This document shows positions 16,292 to 24,091 of a stretch of DNA of 64,000 nucleotides, piece after piece. The DNA lies in contig NZ_JODR01000018.1 in NCBI RefSeq assembly GCF_000725885.1, forward strand, positions 62,001 through 126,000, read 5' to 3'. The DNA is from Streptomyces albus subsp. albus (GTDB lineage Bacteria; Actinomycetota; Actinomycetes; Streptomycetales; Streptomycetaceae). Made by a program: the position numbers and the translations under genes. Below the pieces are notes generated by a model. It was not told where the DNA came from and ran no database searches. It worked only from the letters and a program-made list of their open reading frames with translations. Every line of letters begins with the position of its first letter. The first letter of the stretch is position 1.

Positions 16292-17059
16292 TCAGACCGC
16301 GGACCAGCCGCCGTCCACCGGCAGGACGGCGCCGTTGATGTTCCTCGCCGCGTCCGAGGCGAGGAACACGATGGCCGCCGCCTGGGTCTCCGCGTCGGCG
16401 GGCCGGCCGACGTTGCCCATGTAGGGGGCGAGGGTGCGCGGTCCGTGGGCCTCGGGGTCGGTGTCGAGCCGGATGCCGGTGACGGTGCCGCCCGGGGCTA
16501 TCGCGTTGGCACGCACGCCCGTGGTGCGGTACATGACGGCCAGCGACTTGGTCAGGCCCACGACACCGTGTTTGGCGGCGGTGTACGCGGCACCCGCGGC
16601 CGATCCGCGCAAGGCCGCCTCCGACGCCGTGAAGACGATCGCGCCCCGTCCCGCCCGCAGCATATGGGGCAGCGCGGCCCGGGTGAGGCGGAACGGCGCG
16701 GTCAGGTTGACGCGGATGAGCCGCTCCCACTCGGCGTCGGTCACCTCGGCGAGGGCCGACATGCTGTCCATGATTCCGGCGTTGTTGACCAGCACGTCGA
16801 TGCCGCCGAACTGCCGCACAGCCGTGTCGACGACCGTGTCCACGACGGTCTGTTCACCGAGGTCTCCGACGACGGCGACCGCCCCGCCCCCGGCCCCCTC
16901 GATCTCCTCGACGACTGCGGCGGCACCCTCGGCGTCGAGATCGGCGACGGTCACCCGAGCGCCGCGCTCCGCGAACGCGAGGGCGGTCGCCCGGCCTATG
17001 CCGGAGGCGGCTCCGGTGACGACCACACCGCGGTCGGCGAACTCGCCGGAGGTGTTCAT
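16292..17059 (-). CDS. SDR family NAD(P)-dependent oxidoreductase
   Basis: A 255-residue classical short-chain dehydrogenase. The start MNTSGEF is preceded by ACAGGAGAG. The cofactor motif TGAASGIG is at residues 15-22, with DL after strand 2 (VTVADLDAEG), which favours NAD. NNAG, the active-site Ser (VFTASE) and YTAAK (Tyr/Lys) are all intact; AIAPGGTVTGIR and NINGAVLPVDGGW complete the fold. It is the last gene of the minus-strand operon that starts with the Baeyer-Villiger monooxygenase. It probably oxidises a secondary alcohol to the ketone that the monooxygenase uses (inference from known cyclic-alcohol degradation pathways). Confidence 0.92.
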   Translation of the reverse strand: MNTSGEFADRGVVVTGAASGIGRATALAFAERGARVTVADLDAEGAAAVVEEIEGAGGGAVAVVGDLGEQTVVDTVVDTAVRQFGGIDVLVNNAGIMDSMSALAEVTDAEWERLIRVNLTAPFRLTRAALPHMLRAGRGAIVFTASEAALRGSAAGAAYTAAKHGVVGLTKSLAVMYRTTGVRANAIAPGGTVTGIRLDTDPEAHGPRTLAPYMGNVGRPADAETQAAAIVFLASDAARNINGAVLPVDGGWSAV

Positions 17060-17173
17060 GTGCTGCTCTCTCCTGTCCGTGGTGAGGGGTGAGGGCCGGC
17101 GAGTACCGGCGTGCGGGCCCGGCACCTTCGCCCGGCGCCGGGGCACCTGCGGCCTGCCCGTCCGTGCGCGCTG

Positions 17174-18898
17174 TCACTTCTCGGACGCCGTACCCGGTGC
17201 CGGGCTCTCCCGCGCCCCGGGGGCCTCGTCTTGCGCCCGTACCGGGGTGAGGCGCAGTACCGTTCCGTCGCCGTTGGCGGCGAGAAGGAGGGAGCCGTCG
17301 GGGGCGGCTGCCAGGCCGGCGAAGAGGCGGGGGACGCCGGGCATGCCGTGGGCGAAGAGGGCGGGCCGGGCGCGCGGCACGGTGCCCGGCGGCGGTCCCA
17401 GGGGCAGGTCCTCCGCGTCGATGCGGCTTTCCGCCGTGGTGAGGGAGACGGACCGGAGCCGGCGGTATGCGGCCTCCACGACGAACAGCTCGTCCCCGAG
17501 GACCGCCAGGCCCTGTGGCGCTCCGAGCCCGTCCACGACGGTGCGCAGTTCTCCGTCCTCGACGCGCAGCACCGCACCGTGCGACTCGTCACTGACGTAG
17601 ACGCCTCCCTCCGCGTCGAGGGCGACGTCCACGGGACGGCCGGCGCCTTCGGCGAGCACGGTGACGGTGTCGCTCGCGTCGACGGTGACGATCCGGGCGG
17701 CCCCGGCCTCCGCGACGACGAGCGAGCTGTCGGGCGCGACGGCGATTCCGCGGGGCTCGTCCAGGCCCTTCGCGCGCAGCCGGGTCGTGTCGTGCGCGAG
17801 GTCGTGGGTGTGCACCTCCCCGTACTGCGAGGTGCTGTGGACCAGGCCGCCGGCCGCTACCACGCCGTGTACGAACGGCGGCAGGAAGGTGAGGGAGGCC
17901 ACGCCGCCGCCCGTGCCGCTCGCCGCGGGGAGCCGGACGGGTTCGCCCTCGTGCGTGGCCGCCGGGGTGGCGAGGCGGTAGTGGTCGCCCGCGTACACGG
18001 TGCCGCCGAGGTCGACGGTCACACCGTAGGGGCCGCCCAGACCCCGGGGGACGATCTCGCGGGTGCGGCCGTCGGGACGCAGTTCCGTGATGCCGCCGCC
18101 GGCGTAGCTGGAGACGAACATACGGTTCTCGCCGTCGAAGGCCGCGTTGTCCAGCCCCGTCAGACCGCTGACGACCTGGGTCCGCGACCCGCTGCCGTGC
18201 AGGTCGATGCGGGTCACGATGCCCTCGACGCCGCGGGAGAGGACGTGCAGGACGCCGCCTCGGTCGAAGCGGACGGCGACCGGCTCGTGCACCTGGCGGG
18301 CCACCACCTCGGCCTGCCCGCCGTCGGCCGGGATGCGCCACACCTCGCCGGTGAGCATGTGCGGGTAGTACAGATGGCCGTCCGGACCGCGCTGCATGGC
18401 GTTGCCCATGGCCAGATCGTCGGTGAGGACCACGGGATCGCCGCCGTCGGGGAACAGCTCCACCAGCCGTCCGCCCGGCAGCATCTCGTTGACGAAGAGC
18501 CTGTCGCCGGCGCATGTGATGCCGTTGGGCATCCGCACCCGGTCGGAGACCAGGGTGTACGCGCCCTCGGGGCTGCGGCGCCACACCCGGCCCGGTACCA
18601 GATCGGCGATGTACATGGAGCCGTCCGCGCCGAAGGCCAGGTCGTCCGGGGACTGCACCGGGCTGTCCATCGGTACGACGACGTCCACATCCCCGGTCGC
18701 CGGGTCCACCGCGCTGATGCGCCCCGCCAGATACTCCGCGACGTACAGCCGTCCGTCGGGGCCGAAGGCGACGCCGTTGGAACCCCACAGCCGGTGGGGC
18801 GGATTGAGCCGTTCGGCCCGCCAACGGGCGCAGGTGGGCCGCCGGTTGCCGCTGTCGTCGAATCTGCTGGGCCGTGCCCATGCCGCCGCTTCCGTCAC
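17174..18898 (-). CDS. SMP-30/gluconolactonase-type beta-propeller lactonase, double length
   Basis: A 574-residue protein, about twice the usual 290-320 residues of SMP-30/LRE lactonases. GTG at 18898 has GGGAGG seven bases before it; another GTG at 18916 overlaps the monooxygenase stop. Repeated propeller blades are seen in both halves: NGVAFGPDGRLYVAEYLAGR, DDLAFGADGSMYIADL, NGITCAGDRLFVNEML, LDNAAFDGENRMFVSSY, then YGVTVDLGGTVYAGDHY, RGIAVAPDSSLVVAEAG, VDVALDAEGGVYVSDE and GLAVLGDELFVVEAAY. No signal peptide is present. Directly after a Baeyer-Villiger enzyme it most likely opens the lactone product (inference). Confidence 0.8.
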   Translation of the reverse strand: MTEAAAWARPSRFDDSGNRRPTCARWRAERLNPPHRLWGSNGVAFGPDGRLYVAEYLAGRISAVDPATGDVDVVVPMDSPVQSPDDLAFGADGSMYIADLVPGRVWRRSPEGAYTLVSDRVRMPNGITCAGDRLFVNEMLPGGRLVELFPDGGDPVVLTDDLAMGNAMQRGPDGHLYYPHMLTGEVWRIPADGGQAEVVARQVHEPVAVRFDRGGVLHVLSRGVEGIVTRIDLHGSGSRTQVVSGLTGLDNAAFDGENRMFVSSYAGGGITELRPDGRTREIVPRGLGGPYGVTVDLGGTVYAGDHYRLATPAATHEGEPVRLPAASGTGGGVASLTFLPPFVHGVVAAGGLVHSTSQYGEVHTHDLAHDTTRLRAKGLDEPRGIAVAPDSSLVVAEAGAARIVTVDASDTVTVLAEGAGRPVDVALDAEGGVYVSDESHGAVLRVEDGELRTVVDGLGAPQGLAVLGDELFVVEAAYRRLRSVSLTTAESRIDAEDLPLGPPPGTVPRARPALFAHGMPGVPRLFAGLAAAPDGSLLLAANGDGTVLRLTPVRAQDEAPGARESPAPGTASEK

Positions 18899-18912
18899 TC
18901 TGGGCCTCCCGT

Positions 18913-20742
18913 TCACTCGGCCGGGGCGAGGACGTCGTTTAGGCCGCCGTCCGAGCGCCACCGGCGGAGCAGGTCGTGGAAGACGACGGGTCCGTGCGCG
19001 TACGTGTCATCGCGTCCGCGCGGCTTGCCCTCGTTGTTGTAGTAGCCGGGCGTGCATTCGGCCTGGAACCTGTGCAGGTCCGGCGCGTGCTCGCGCAGGC
19101 TCGCCAGCCAGCCGTCCTCGGCCTGCGGGCTCGGCTCGATGCGGCGTGCCCGGCGCCTGCGGGCCTCGGCGACGATCTCGGCGACGTGCAGGGCCTGTTC
19201 GTCGAGGACGTGCACGAAGTTGACGGAGCTGGCCTTCTGCAGCGGGCCGAGGTGGAAGAGGTTGGGGAAGCCGTGGCTGCAGAAGCCGTGGAGGGTCTTC
19301 GGGCCGTTGCGCCACGCCTCCCGGAGCGAGACGCCTCCCCTGCCGTACACGGGGAGCCGGCCGGACAGCACGCCGGAGACGCCGACCTCGAAACCCGTCG
19401 CGAAGATGATGCAGTCGACCTCGTACTCGGCCGGGCCGACCACCACACAGGTCTCGGTGATCCGCTCCACGCCGTGGGTGTCGGCCGTGTCCACCAGGGT
19501 GACGTTGTCCCGGTTGAAGGTCTGGAGGTAGGTGTCGCTGAACGTGGGGCGCTTGCACATGTAGCGGTACCACGGTTTGAGCTTCTCGGCCGTCGCCGGG
19601 TCCGTCACGACGGCGTCCACGCGGGCGCGCAGCTCGTTCATCTTGCGGTGGTCGGTGATCTCATAGGCCCGTTCCCTCACCTCGGGCGGCAGGTGTGCGT
19701 CGGCGCCGGTGGGGATGAGCTTCTCGTGCAGGCGTGCGCTGCCGGTCCAGGCGTCGTTCACCAGGTCCTCGTCCACCGGGGCGCCGGAGAGGACGTCGAG
19801 GAAGTTCTCCATGCGACGGCGCTGCCAGCCCGGTTCGAGGGAGGCGGCCCACTGCGGGTCGGTGGGCCGGTTGTCACGTACGTCCACCGTGGAGGGCGTC
19901 CGCTGGAAGACGTACAGGTGCCCGGCGTCGGCGCCCAGGTGCGGCACGGCCTGGATGGCGGTGGCGCCCGTGCCGATGAGGGCGACGCGCTTGTCCGCGA
20001 GTTCGTGGAGGCCGCCCGACGCGTCGCCGCCCGTGTAGGCGTAGTCCCAGCGGCTGGTGTGGAAGGTGTGCCCCGTGAAGGTGTCGATGCCCGGGATGGA
20101 CGGCAGCTTCGCCTGGCTGAGCGTCCCGGTGGCCAGCACCACGTAGCGGGCCCGCACGGCGTCGCCCCGGTCGGTGCTCACCAGCCATGCGGAGTCGTCC
20201 TCGCACCAGCGCAGTCGGGTCACCGCCGTCCGGAAGCAGGCGTCGTCGTAGAGGCCGAAGTGCCGTGCGAGGGCCCGCGCGTGCTGCCGGATCTCCTCGC
20301 CCGGCGCGTAGCGCCACTTCGGTACGTAGCCGACCTCTTCGAGCAGCGGCATGTAGATGTACGACTCGATGTCGCAGCGGATGCCCGGGTACCGGTTCCA
20401 GTACCAGGTGCCGCCGAAGTCCCCGCCCTTCTCGATCACCCGGATCGACTCCAGGCCCGCCTGCCGCAGCCGTGCGGCGGCCAGCAGTCCGCCGAAACCG
20501 CCGCCGACCACGACCGCCTCGACCCGGTCGTGCAGCGGCTCGCGGCGGACGTCGGGTTCGGCGTAGGGGTCCTCGGCGTAGTAGCCGAACTCTCCCTCCG
20601 TGCGCCGGTACTGCGCGTTTCCGTCCGGGCGGATGCGCCGGTCGCGCTCCGCCCGGTACTTCGCACGGAGGGCCTGGAGGTCGAAGTCGCCTTCCGGCGG
20701 GTCGGCCGGTGCGTCGCCGTTCGCGGTGGGAGGTGCGGACAT
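18913..20742 (-). CDS. Flavin-containing Baeyer-Villiger monooxygenase
   Basis: A 609-residue type I BVMO that uses FAD and NADPH to turn ketones into esters or lactones. FAD-binding GGGFGG is at residues 80-85, followed by GGTWYWNRYPGIRCDIESYIY. The BVMO fingerprint FxGxxxHxxxW is present as FTGHTFHTSRWDY near residue 220. The NADPH Rossmann motif GTGATAIQ follows near 255, and ATGFEVG near the C-terminal third. The N-terminal 75 residues form an extension like that of cyclohexanone-type or steroid-type enzymes with long N-termini. The start MSAPPTANG gives the usual length; an open frame continues upstream without support. It is the first gene of a monooxygenase-lactonase-SDR operon and lies opposite a TetR gene with a strong palindrome between them. 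Confidence 0.93.
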   Translation of the reverse strand: MSAPPTANGDAPADPPEGDFDLQALRAKYRAERDRRIRPDGNAQYRRTEGEFGYYAEDPYAEPDVRREPLHDRVEAVVVGGGFGGLLAAARLRQAGLESIRVIEKGGDFGGTWYWNRYPGIRCDIESYIYMPLLEEVGYVPKWRYAPGEEIRQHARALARHFGLYDDACFRTAVTRLRWCEDDSAWLVSTDRGDAVRARYVVLATGTLSQAKLPSIPGIDTFTGHTFHTSRWDYAYTGGDASGGLHELADKRVALIGTGATAIQAVPHLGADAGHLYVFQRTPSTVDVRDNRPTDPQWAASLEPGWQRRRMENFLDVLSGAPVDEDLVNDAWTGSARLHEKLIPTGADAHLPPEVRERAYEITDHRKMNELRARVDAVVTDPATAEKLKPWYRYMCKRPTFSDTYLQTFNRDNVTLVDTADTHGVERITETCVVVGPAEYEVDCIIFATGFEVGVSGVLSGRLPVYGRGGVSLREAWRNGPKTLHGFCSHGFPNLFHLGPLQKASSVNFVHVLDEQALHVAEIVAEARRRRARRIEPSPQAEDGWLASLREHAPDLHRFQAECTPGYYNNEGKPRGRDDTYAHGPVVFHDLLRRWRSDGGLNDVLAPAE

Positions 20743-20892
20743 CAGGGAGCGTGCGCTCCTTTCGCGGCTCGGGTGCCGGCCGGTTCCGGGGGCCGGGCGG
20801 GCGTGCGGTCGTGCCGTCGCCCCGCACGGGCAGCGGGCCCGTGGCCACTGGTGCTGCGCAGGGCTTCGCGGAGGCCGGGAACGACCGCGACC

Positions 20893-20924
20893 CCAGGAAC
20901 CGTACATAGCTGTACGGTTCCTGG
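20893..20924. promoter_or_regulatory. Perfect palindrome, probable TetR operator (arms CCAGGAACCGTACA / TGTACGGTTCCTGG)
   Basis: Two perfect 14-bp arms are separated by TAGC. The site lies 151 bp before the monooxygenase start and 136 bp before the divergent TetR start. It is the only strong symmetry in the 317-bp divergent region, so it is probably bound by that TetR protein. Confidence 0.75.
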
Positions 20925-21059
20925 CCAGTGCGCGTCCCGGCCTTGGCCGGTTCTGTCCCCGCCCGTGTCCGGTCCGCCCATCGGCCGTGCCCGGCCCGGC
21001 GGTTGGCGGGGCCCCGGCCCCGGCGGTCCCGGCCGGAGGGCCGCCGCTACCCTTCCCGT

Positions 21060-21623
21060 ATGTCGACGGACACCGGACGGGCCCTGCGGCGCGACGCCGC
21101 GCGCAATCGGGAGCGGCTGCTGGAGGCCGCCCGCCGGCTGTTCGCGGAGCGGGGGCCCGACGTGCCGCTGGAGGACGTGGCACGCGCCGCGGCGGTCAGC
21201 CGTACGACGCTGTACCGCAACTTCGCCACCCGGGAGGAGCTCGCGGCGACCGTCTTCGAGGCCAACGTGGACCGCATCGAGGAGCGGGCCGCCGCCCTGC
21301 TGGACCGACCGGACGGCGCCGTGGAACTGTTCGGCTACGTCCTCGACATGCAGGAGAGGGACCGCGGCATCGTGCACGTGCTCGCGGGGGCGGACATCGC
21401 CTGGTTCAAGGGGCTCGCCGCCCGGACGACGCGCGCGTTCGAGCCGCTGCTGGCGCGGGGCAAGGAGGCCGGCACCGTCCACCCCGAGGTGGAGGCCGGG
21501 GACGTGCTGACGGCGCTCAGGATGGCCGAGGCCGCGACGCCGCCGCACGACGCGCCCGACCGGGAACGTCTCGCCCGCCGCGTACGCGCCATGCTGCACC
21601 GCACCCTGTTCACCGGCCGCTGA
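21060..21623 (+). CDS. TetR family regulator of the BVMO operon
   Basis: A 187-residue repressor. The N-terminal helix-turn-helix reads RERLLEAARRLFAERGPDVPLEDVARAAAVSRTTLYRNFATREEL (residues about 15-60). The remaining helices form the ligand pocket and dimer face. It lies opposite the BVMO-lactonase-SDR operon, with the 14-bp-arm palindrome in the shared region, so it likely represses that operon and itself until a ketone-like ligand binds (inference). ATG at 21060 is chosen because upstream residues are low complexity. Confidence 0.88.
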   Translation: MSTDTGRALRRDAARNRERLLEAARRLFAERGPDVPLEDVARAAAVSRTTLYRNFATREELAATVFEANVDRIEERAAALLDRPDGAVELFGYVLDMQERDRGIVHVLAGADIAWFKGLAARTTRAFEPLLARGKEAGTVHPEVEAGDVLTALRMAEAATPPHDAPDRERLARRVRAMLHRTLFTGR

Positions 21624-21777
21624 ACGGGAGCGCCCGCCCGTACCGGGTGCGGCGGGGCACGGAGGGCGGGTGCCTTCCGGCTGCGCCGGGCGGGAGCGTG
21701 ACCGCCACCATCGAGACGGGGAGCGGGCCGGCGGGCCCCGGCGGTGGCCGGGTCCGCCGTGGTGCCGGGCGAGGGCG

Positions 21778-22365
21778 CTACCCGGTGTGGCTGCGCAGGA
21801 CGTGGGTGACGAAGACCGTGAGCCGGGTGCGCAACTCCTCGCGGGGTACGCCGTCGTGCCCCGCGAGATGCTCGACGAGGTCGGCGCGGGTCGCGGCGAG
21901 CAGTGCGTGGGCGGCGAAGTCGGCGCCGGCCAGGCCCGGGATCTCCTCCAGCATGCCCTTCAGCAGGGCGTGCCACCGGGTGTAGTGCTCCGCTTGATAG
22001 GGGCTGCCGCTTCCGGCTCCCTCCAGGGCCAGCGCGAGGTGCCGGTTGTCGAACTTGAAGCACAGCACGGCGTCGAGGAGGGCGTGGGCGCGCTCCTCCG
22101 GGGGAGTGGCCGGCCCGAGGGGCGGCGGTCCGCTCCCGATCGCCTCCTCCACCGGCTGGAGCCGGGCCTCGTACAGCGCGCGGATCAGCCCCGTCCGGTC
22201 GCCGAAGGCACGGAAGAGCGTGCCTTTGCCGACGCCGGCGGCTGCGGCGACGTCGGCCATGGTGACGTCCTCCGGGCTCCGGCAGTCGGCGAAGAGGCTG
22301 TCGGCTGCCGCCAGGACGGCCGCCCGGTTGCGGGCTGCGTCCTTGCGGGGTTTGCGCTCGGGCAC
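21778..22365 (-). CDS. TetR family regulator of the SnoaL/NmrA unit
   Basis: A 195-residue repressor. Its N-terminal HTH region is RNRAAVLAAADSLFADC...VTMADVAAAAGVGKGTLFRAFGDRTGL. The C-terminal half contains FKFDNRHLALALEGAG, as in many TetR proteins of this branch. It is transcribed away from the SnoaL-like and NmrA-like genes. Two similar palindromes 30 bp apart lie in the 89-bp intergenic region and are the likely operators. Confidence 0.9.
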   Translation of the reverse strand: MPERKPRKDAARNRAAVLAAADSLFADCRSPEDVTMADVAAAAGVGKGTLFRAFGDRTGLIRALYEARLQPVEEAIGSGPPPLGPATPPEERAHALLDAVLCFKFDNRHLALALEGAGSGSPYQAEHYTRWHALLKGMLEEIPGLAGADFAAHALLAATRADLVEHLAGHDGVPREELRTRLTVFVTHVLRSHTG

Positions 22366-22383
22366 GCGGTACCTCCGTTTGCA

Positions 22384-22404
22384 AAGCGGACCAAGGGTCC
22401 GTAT
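22384..22404. promoter_or_regulatory. TetR operator copy 1 (CGGACC-AAG-GGTCCG core)
   Basis: A perfect 6-bp inverted repeat with a 3-base centre, embedded in AAGCGGAC...GGTCCGTAT. The same frame recurs 30 bp downstream, which makes a specific regulatory role likely. Confidence 0.7.
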
Positions 22405-22413
22405 CGTTGCGTG

Positions 22414-22434
22414 AAGCGGACTCCGGGTCCGTAT
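22414..22434. promoter_or_regulatory. TetR operator copy 2 (CGGAC-N5-GTCCG core)
   Basis: The second copy of the AAGCGGAC...GGTCCGTAT element, 21 bases before the SnoaL-like start. The 30-bp spacing is about three helical turns, which suits two dimers on the same DNA face. Confidence 0.7.
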
Positions 22435-22454
22435 TCTATGCGGAAGGAAGCGTC

Positions 22455-22889
22455 ATGCCCCAACCCTCCTCACTCCCCTCACCGGCGGAGGAGCTGTACC
22501 GCCACAGCCTGCGTCTGCTGCTCGACAAGGACATCCCCGCATGGGTCGACTTGTGGGCGGAGGACGGCGTCATGGAGTTCCCCTTCGCCCACGGCGACTG
22601 GCCCCGACGGCTGGAGGGCAAGCAGGCCGTCGCCGCCTACATGCGCCACTATCCCGACCACATCGATCTGCACGACTTCCCCGAAGTGGTGATCCATCAG
22701 ACGTCCGAGCCGGAGACGATCGTGGTCGAGATGCGGGGTGTGGGCCGGCTCGTCGCGGACGACAGCCCCTTCGATATGCGGTACGTCGGTGTGGTGACCG
22801 TCCACGACGGACGCATCACCTCCTACCGCGACTACTGGAGCCCCCTCGCCGTCGCGCCGGGTGCCGAGTTTGCGGGGAGCAGCCGGTGA
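22455..22889 (+). CDS. SnoaL/NTF2-like ketosteroid-isomerase-fold protein
   Basis: A 144-residue protein of the SnoaL-like, NTF2 superfamily: EELYRHSLRLLLDKDIPAWVDLWAEDGVMEFPFA, a cone-shaped fold with a central pocket, and TSYRDYWSPLAV at the end. ATG at 22455 has AAGGAAG before it. Members act as isomerases, cyclases or binding proteins for small polar molecules. It overlaps the NmrA-like gene by GTGA, so both are expressed together under the divergent TetR gene. The substrate is unknown. Confidence 0.88.
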   Translation: MPQPSSLPSPAEELYRHSLRLLLDKDIPAWVDLWAEDGVMEFPFAHGDWPRRLEGKQAVAAYMRHYPDHIDLHDFPEVVIHQTSEPETIVVEMRGVGRLVADDSPFDMRYVGVVTVHDGRITSYRDYWSPLAVAPGAEFAGSSR

Positions 22890-23731
22890 CCGCCCCCGCC
22901 GTCCTGGTCGTGGGTGCCACCGGCACCACCGGCAGCCGCACCGCCGCCCGGCTGACCGCAGAGGGCCACCGTGTGAAGGCCGCGTCGCGGCGCGCCGCAC
23001 CGGTCGCCGGCGCCGAACCGGTGCGCTTCGACTGGTACGACACCGCCACGCACGCCCCGGCACTGGAAGGCGTGGACCGCGTCTATCTCGTCCCGCCCGT
23101 GGGCGATCCCGACCCGGCCGCGGTCATGCTGCCCTTCCTGCGGCAGGCCCGTGCCGCAGGGGTGCGCCGTGCGGTGCTCCTCAGTTCCTCGGCCGTGCCT
23201 TCCGGCGGACCGGCGGTCGGCCTGGTGCACCAGGCCCTGCCCGGGCTGTTCCCCGAGTGGGCCGTGCTGCGCCCCTCCTGGTTCATGCAGAACTTCACCG
23301 GCGACCATCTGCACGCCCGTGGCATCCGCGAGGACGGCACGGTCCGGAGCGCCACGGGAAGTGGCCGCGTCGGTTTCGTCGACGCGGACGACATCGCCGA
23401 GGTCGCCGTCCGGGCCCTGACCGACGACCGGGCACCGGACACCGATCTGGTCCTCACGGGTCCCGAGGCCCTCTCCTACGACGACGTCGCGGCGGTCCTC
23501 ACCGAGGTGACGGGCCGGCCGGTGGTCCACCACCGGCTGACGCAGACGCAGTTGCGCGACCGTCTCGCGGCGGAGGTCCCGGCGGAGTTCGCCGGGATAC
23601 TGGCCGGCATGGACGGCGCCATCGCGCAGGGGGCCGAGGACCGCGTCACCGACACGGTCCAGCGCCTGACGGGCCGTCCGCCGCACAGTTTCCGCACCGT
23701 CGCGGAACGGGAGTTGTCGTCCGCCCGGTGA
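22886..23731 (+). CDS. NmrA-like NAD(P)H-binding protein
   Basis: A 281-residue atypical short-chain dehydrogenase. The cofactor motif VLVVGATGTTGSRTA starts at residue 6; VDRVYLVPPVGDPDP, AVLLSSSAV, WAVLRPSWFMQNF and VDADDIAEVAVRAL are typical of the NmrA/NAD(P)H:quinone-type branch. The Tyr-x-x-x-Lys pair is absent, so it may sense cofactor or reduce quinones rather than act as a normal SDR. It is translationally coupled (GTGA) to the SnoaL-like gene, a common pairing under TetR control. Confidence 0.88.
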   Translation: MTAPAVLVVGATGTTGSRTAARLTAEGHRVKAASRRAAPVAGAEPVRFDWYDTATHAPALEGVDRVYLVPPVGDPDPAAVMLPFLRQARAAGVRRAVLLSSSAVPSGGPAVGLVHQALPGLFPEWAVLRPSWFMQNFTGDHLHARGIREDGTVRSATGSGRVGFVDADDIAEVAVRALTDDRAPDTDLVLTGPEALSYDDVAAVLTEVTGRPVVHHRLTQTQLRDRLAAEVPAEFAGILAGMDGAIAQGAEDRVTDTVQRLTGRPPHSFRTVAERELSSAR

Positions 23732-23837
23732 ATGCGCCGCCGCCGGGCGGCACTCCGGGCCGGCCGCCGCGCCGACGCGGGCAGCGCTCCTTGATGGTGC
23801 CCGGTCAGCCCGATGTGCATCAGGAGCGCGGCTCCCC

Positions 23838-24004
23838 TATGATTGATCTTGCACGGCGGGCCGCAGCGGCGGCCGTCGGCAGTGCGTCGGTCGTCTAAGG
23901 AAAGACGCCCCGCTTCCTGCGGGGAAATGCAAGTGCAAGGCCTGCCCGGCGCTCCGTACGGGAAAGCCCCGTTCCTGCGACACGCAGGAACGGGGCTTTC
24001 CCGT
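23838..24004 (+). ncRNA. Candidate intergenic small RNA ending in a 22-bp hairpin
   Basis: In the gap between two convergent genes there is a consensus -10 hexamer TATGAT (23838-23843) without a good -35 box. A 6-bp hairpin follows (CCCCGC-N5-GCGGGG, 23908-23924), then a very strong hairpin at 23958-24004. A transcript of about 155 nt could start near 23850. A 19-codon ORF at 23839-23898 is the alternative reading. Weakly supported. Confidence 0.25.
23958..24004. terminator. Very long bidirectional hairpin terminator
   Basis: Two perfect 22-bp arms (23958-23979 and 23983-24004, containing GGGAAAGCCCCGTTCCTGCG and its complement) with a 3-base loop ACA. It lies between the convergent NmrA-like and MocR genes and can stop transcription from both sides. 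Confidence 0.85.
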
Positions 24005-24091
24005 TGTCGGTGTCCCCCCGTTGTCCGTGTCCGGCGCCGTCCCGCGTGCGTGACGTGACGGCTCGGGACGGGACTTGGCACGCGCCCTTCC

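Noticed and set aside
22384..22434. Twin repeats as the start of a CRISPR array
   Set aside because: Only two copies in a promoter region, palindromic, and no cas gene nearby.
23839..23898. 19-codon ORF as an attenuator leader peptide
   Set aside because: No co-directional gene follows the hairpins and no run of a regulatory amino acid is present; the small-RNA reading fits slightly better.
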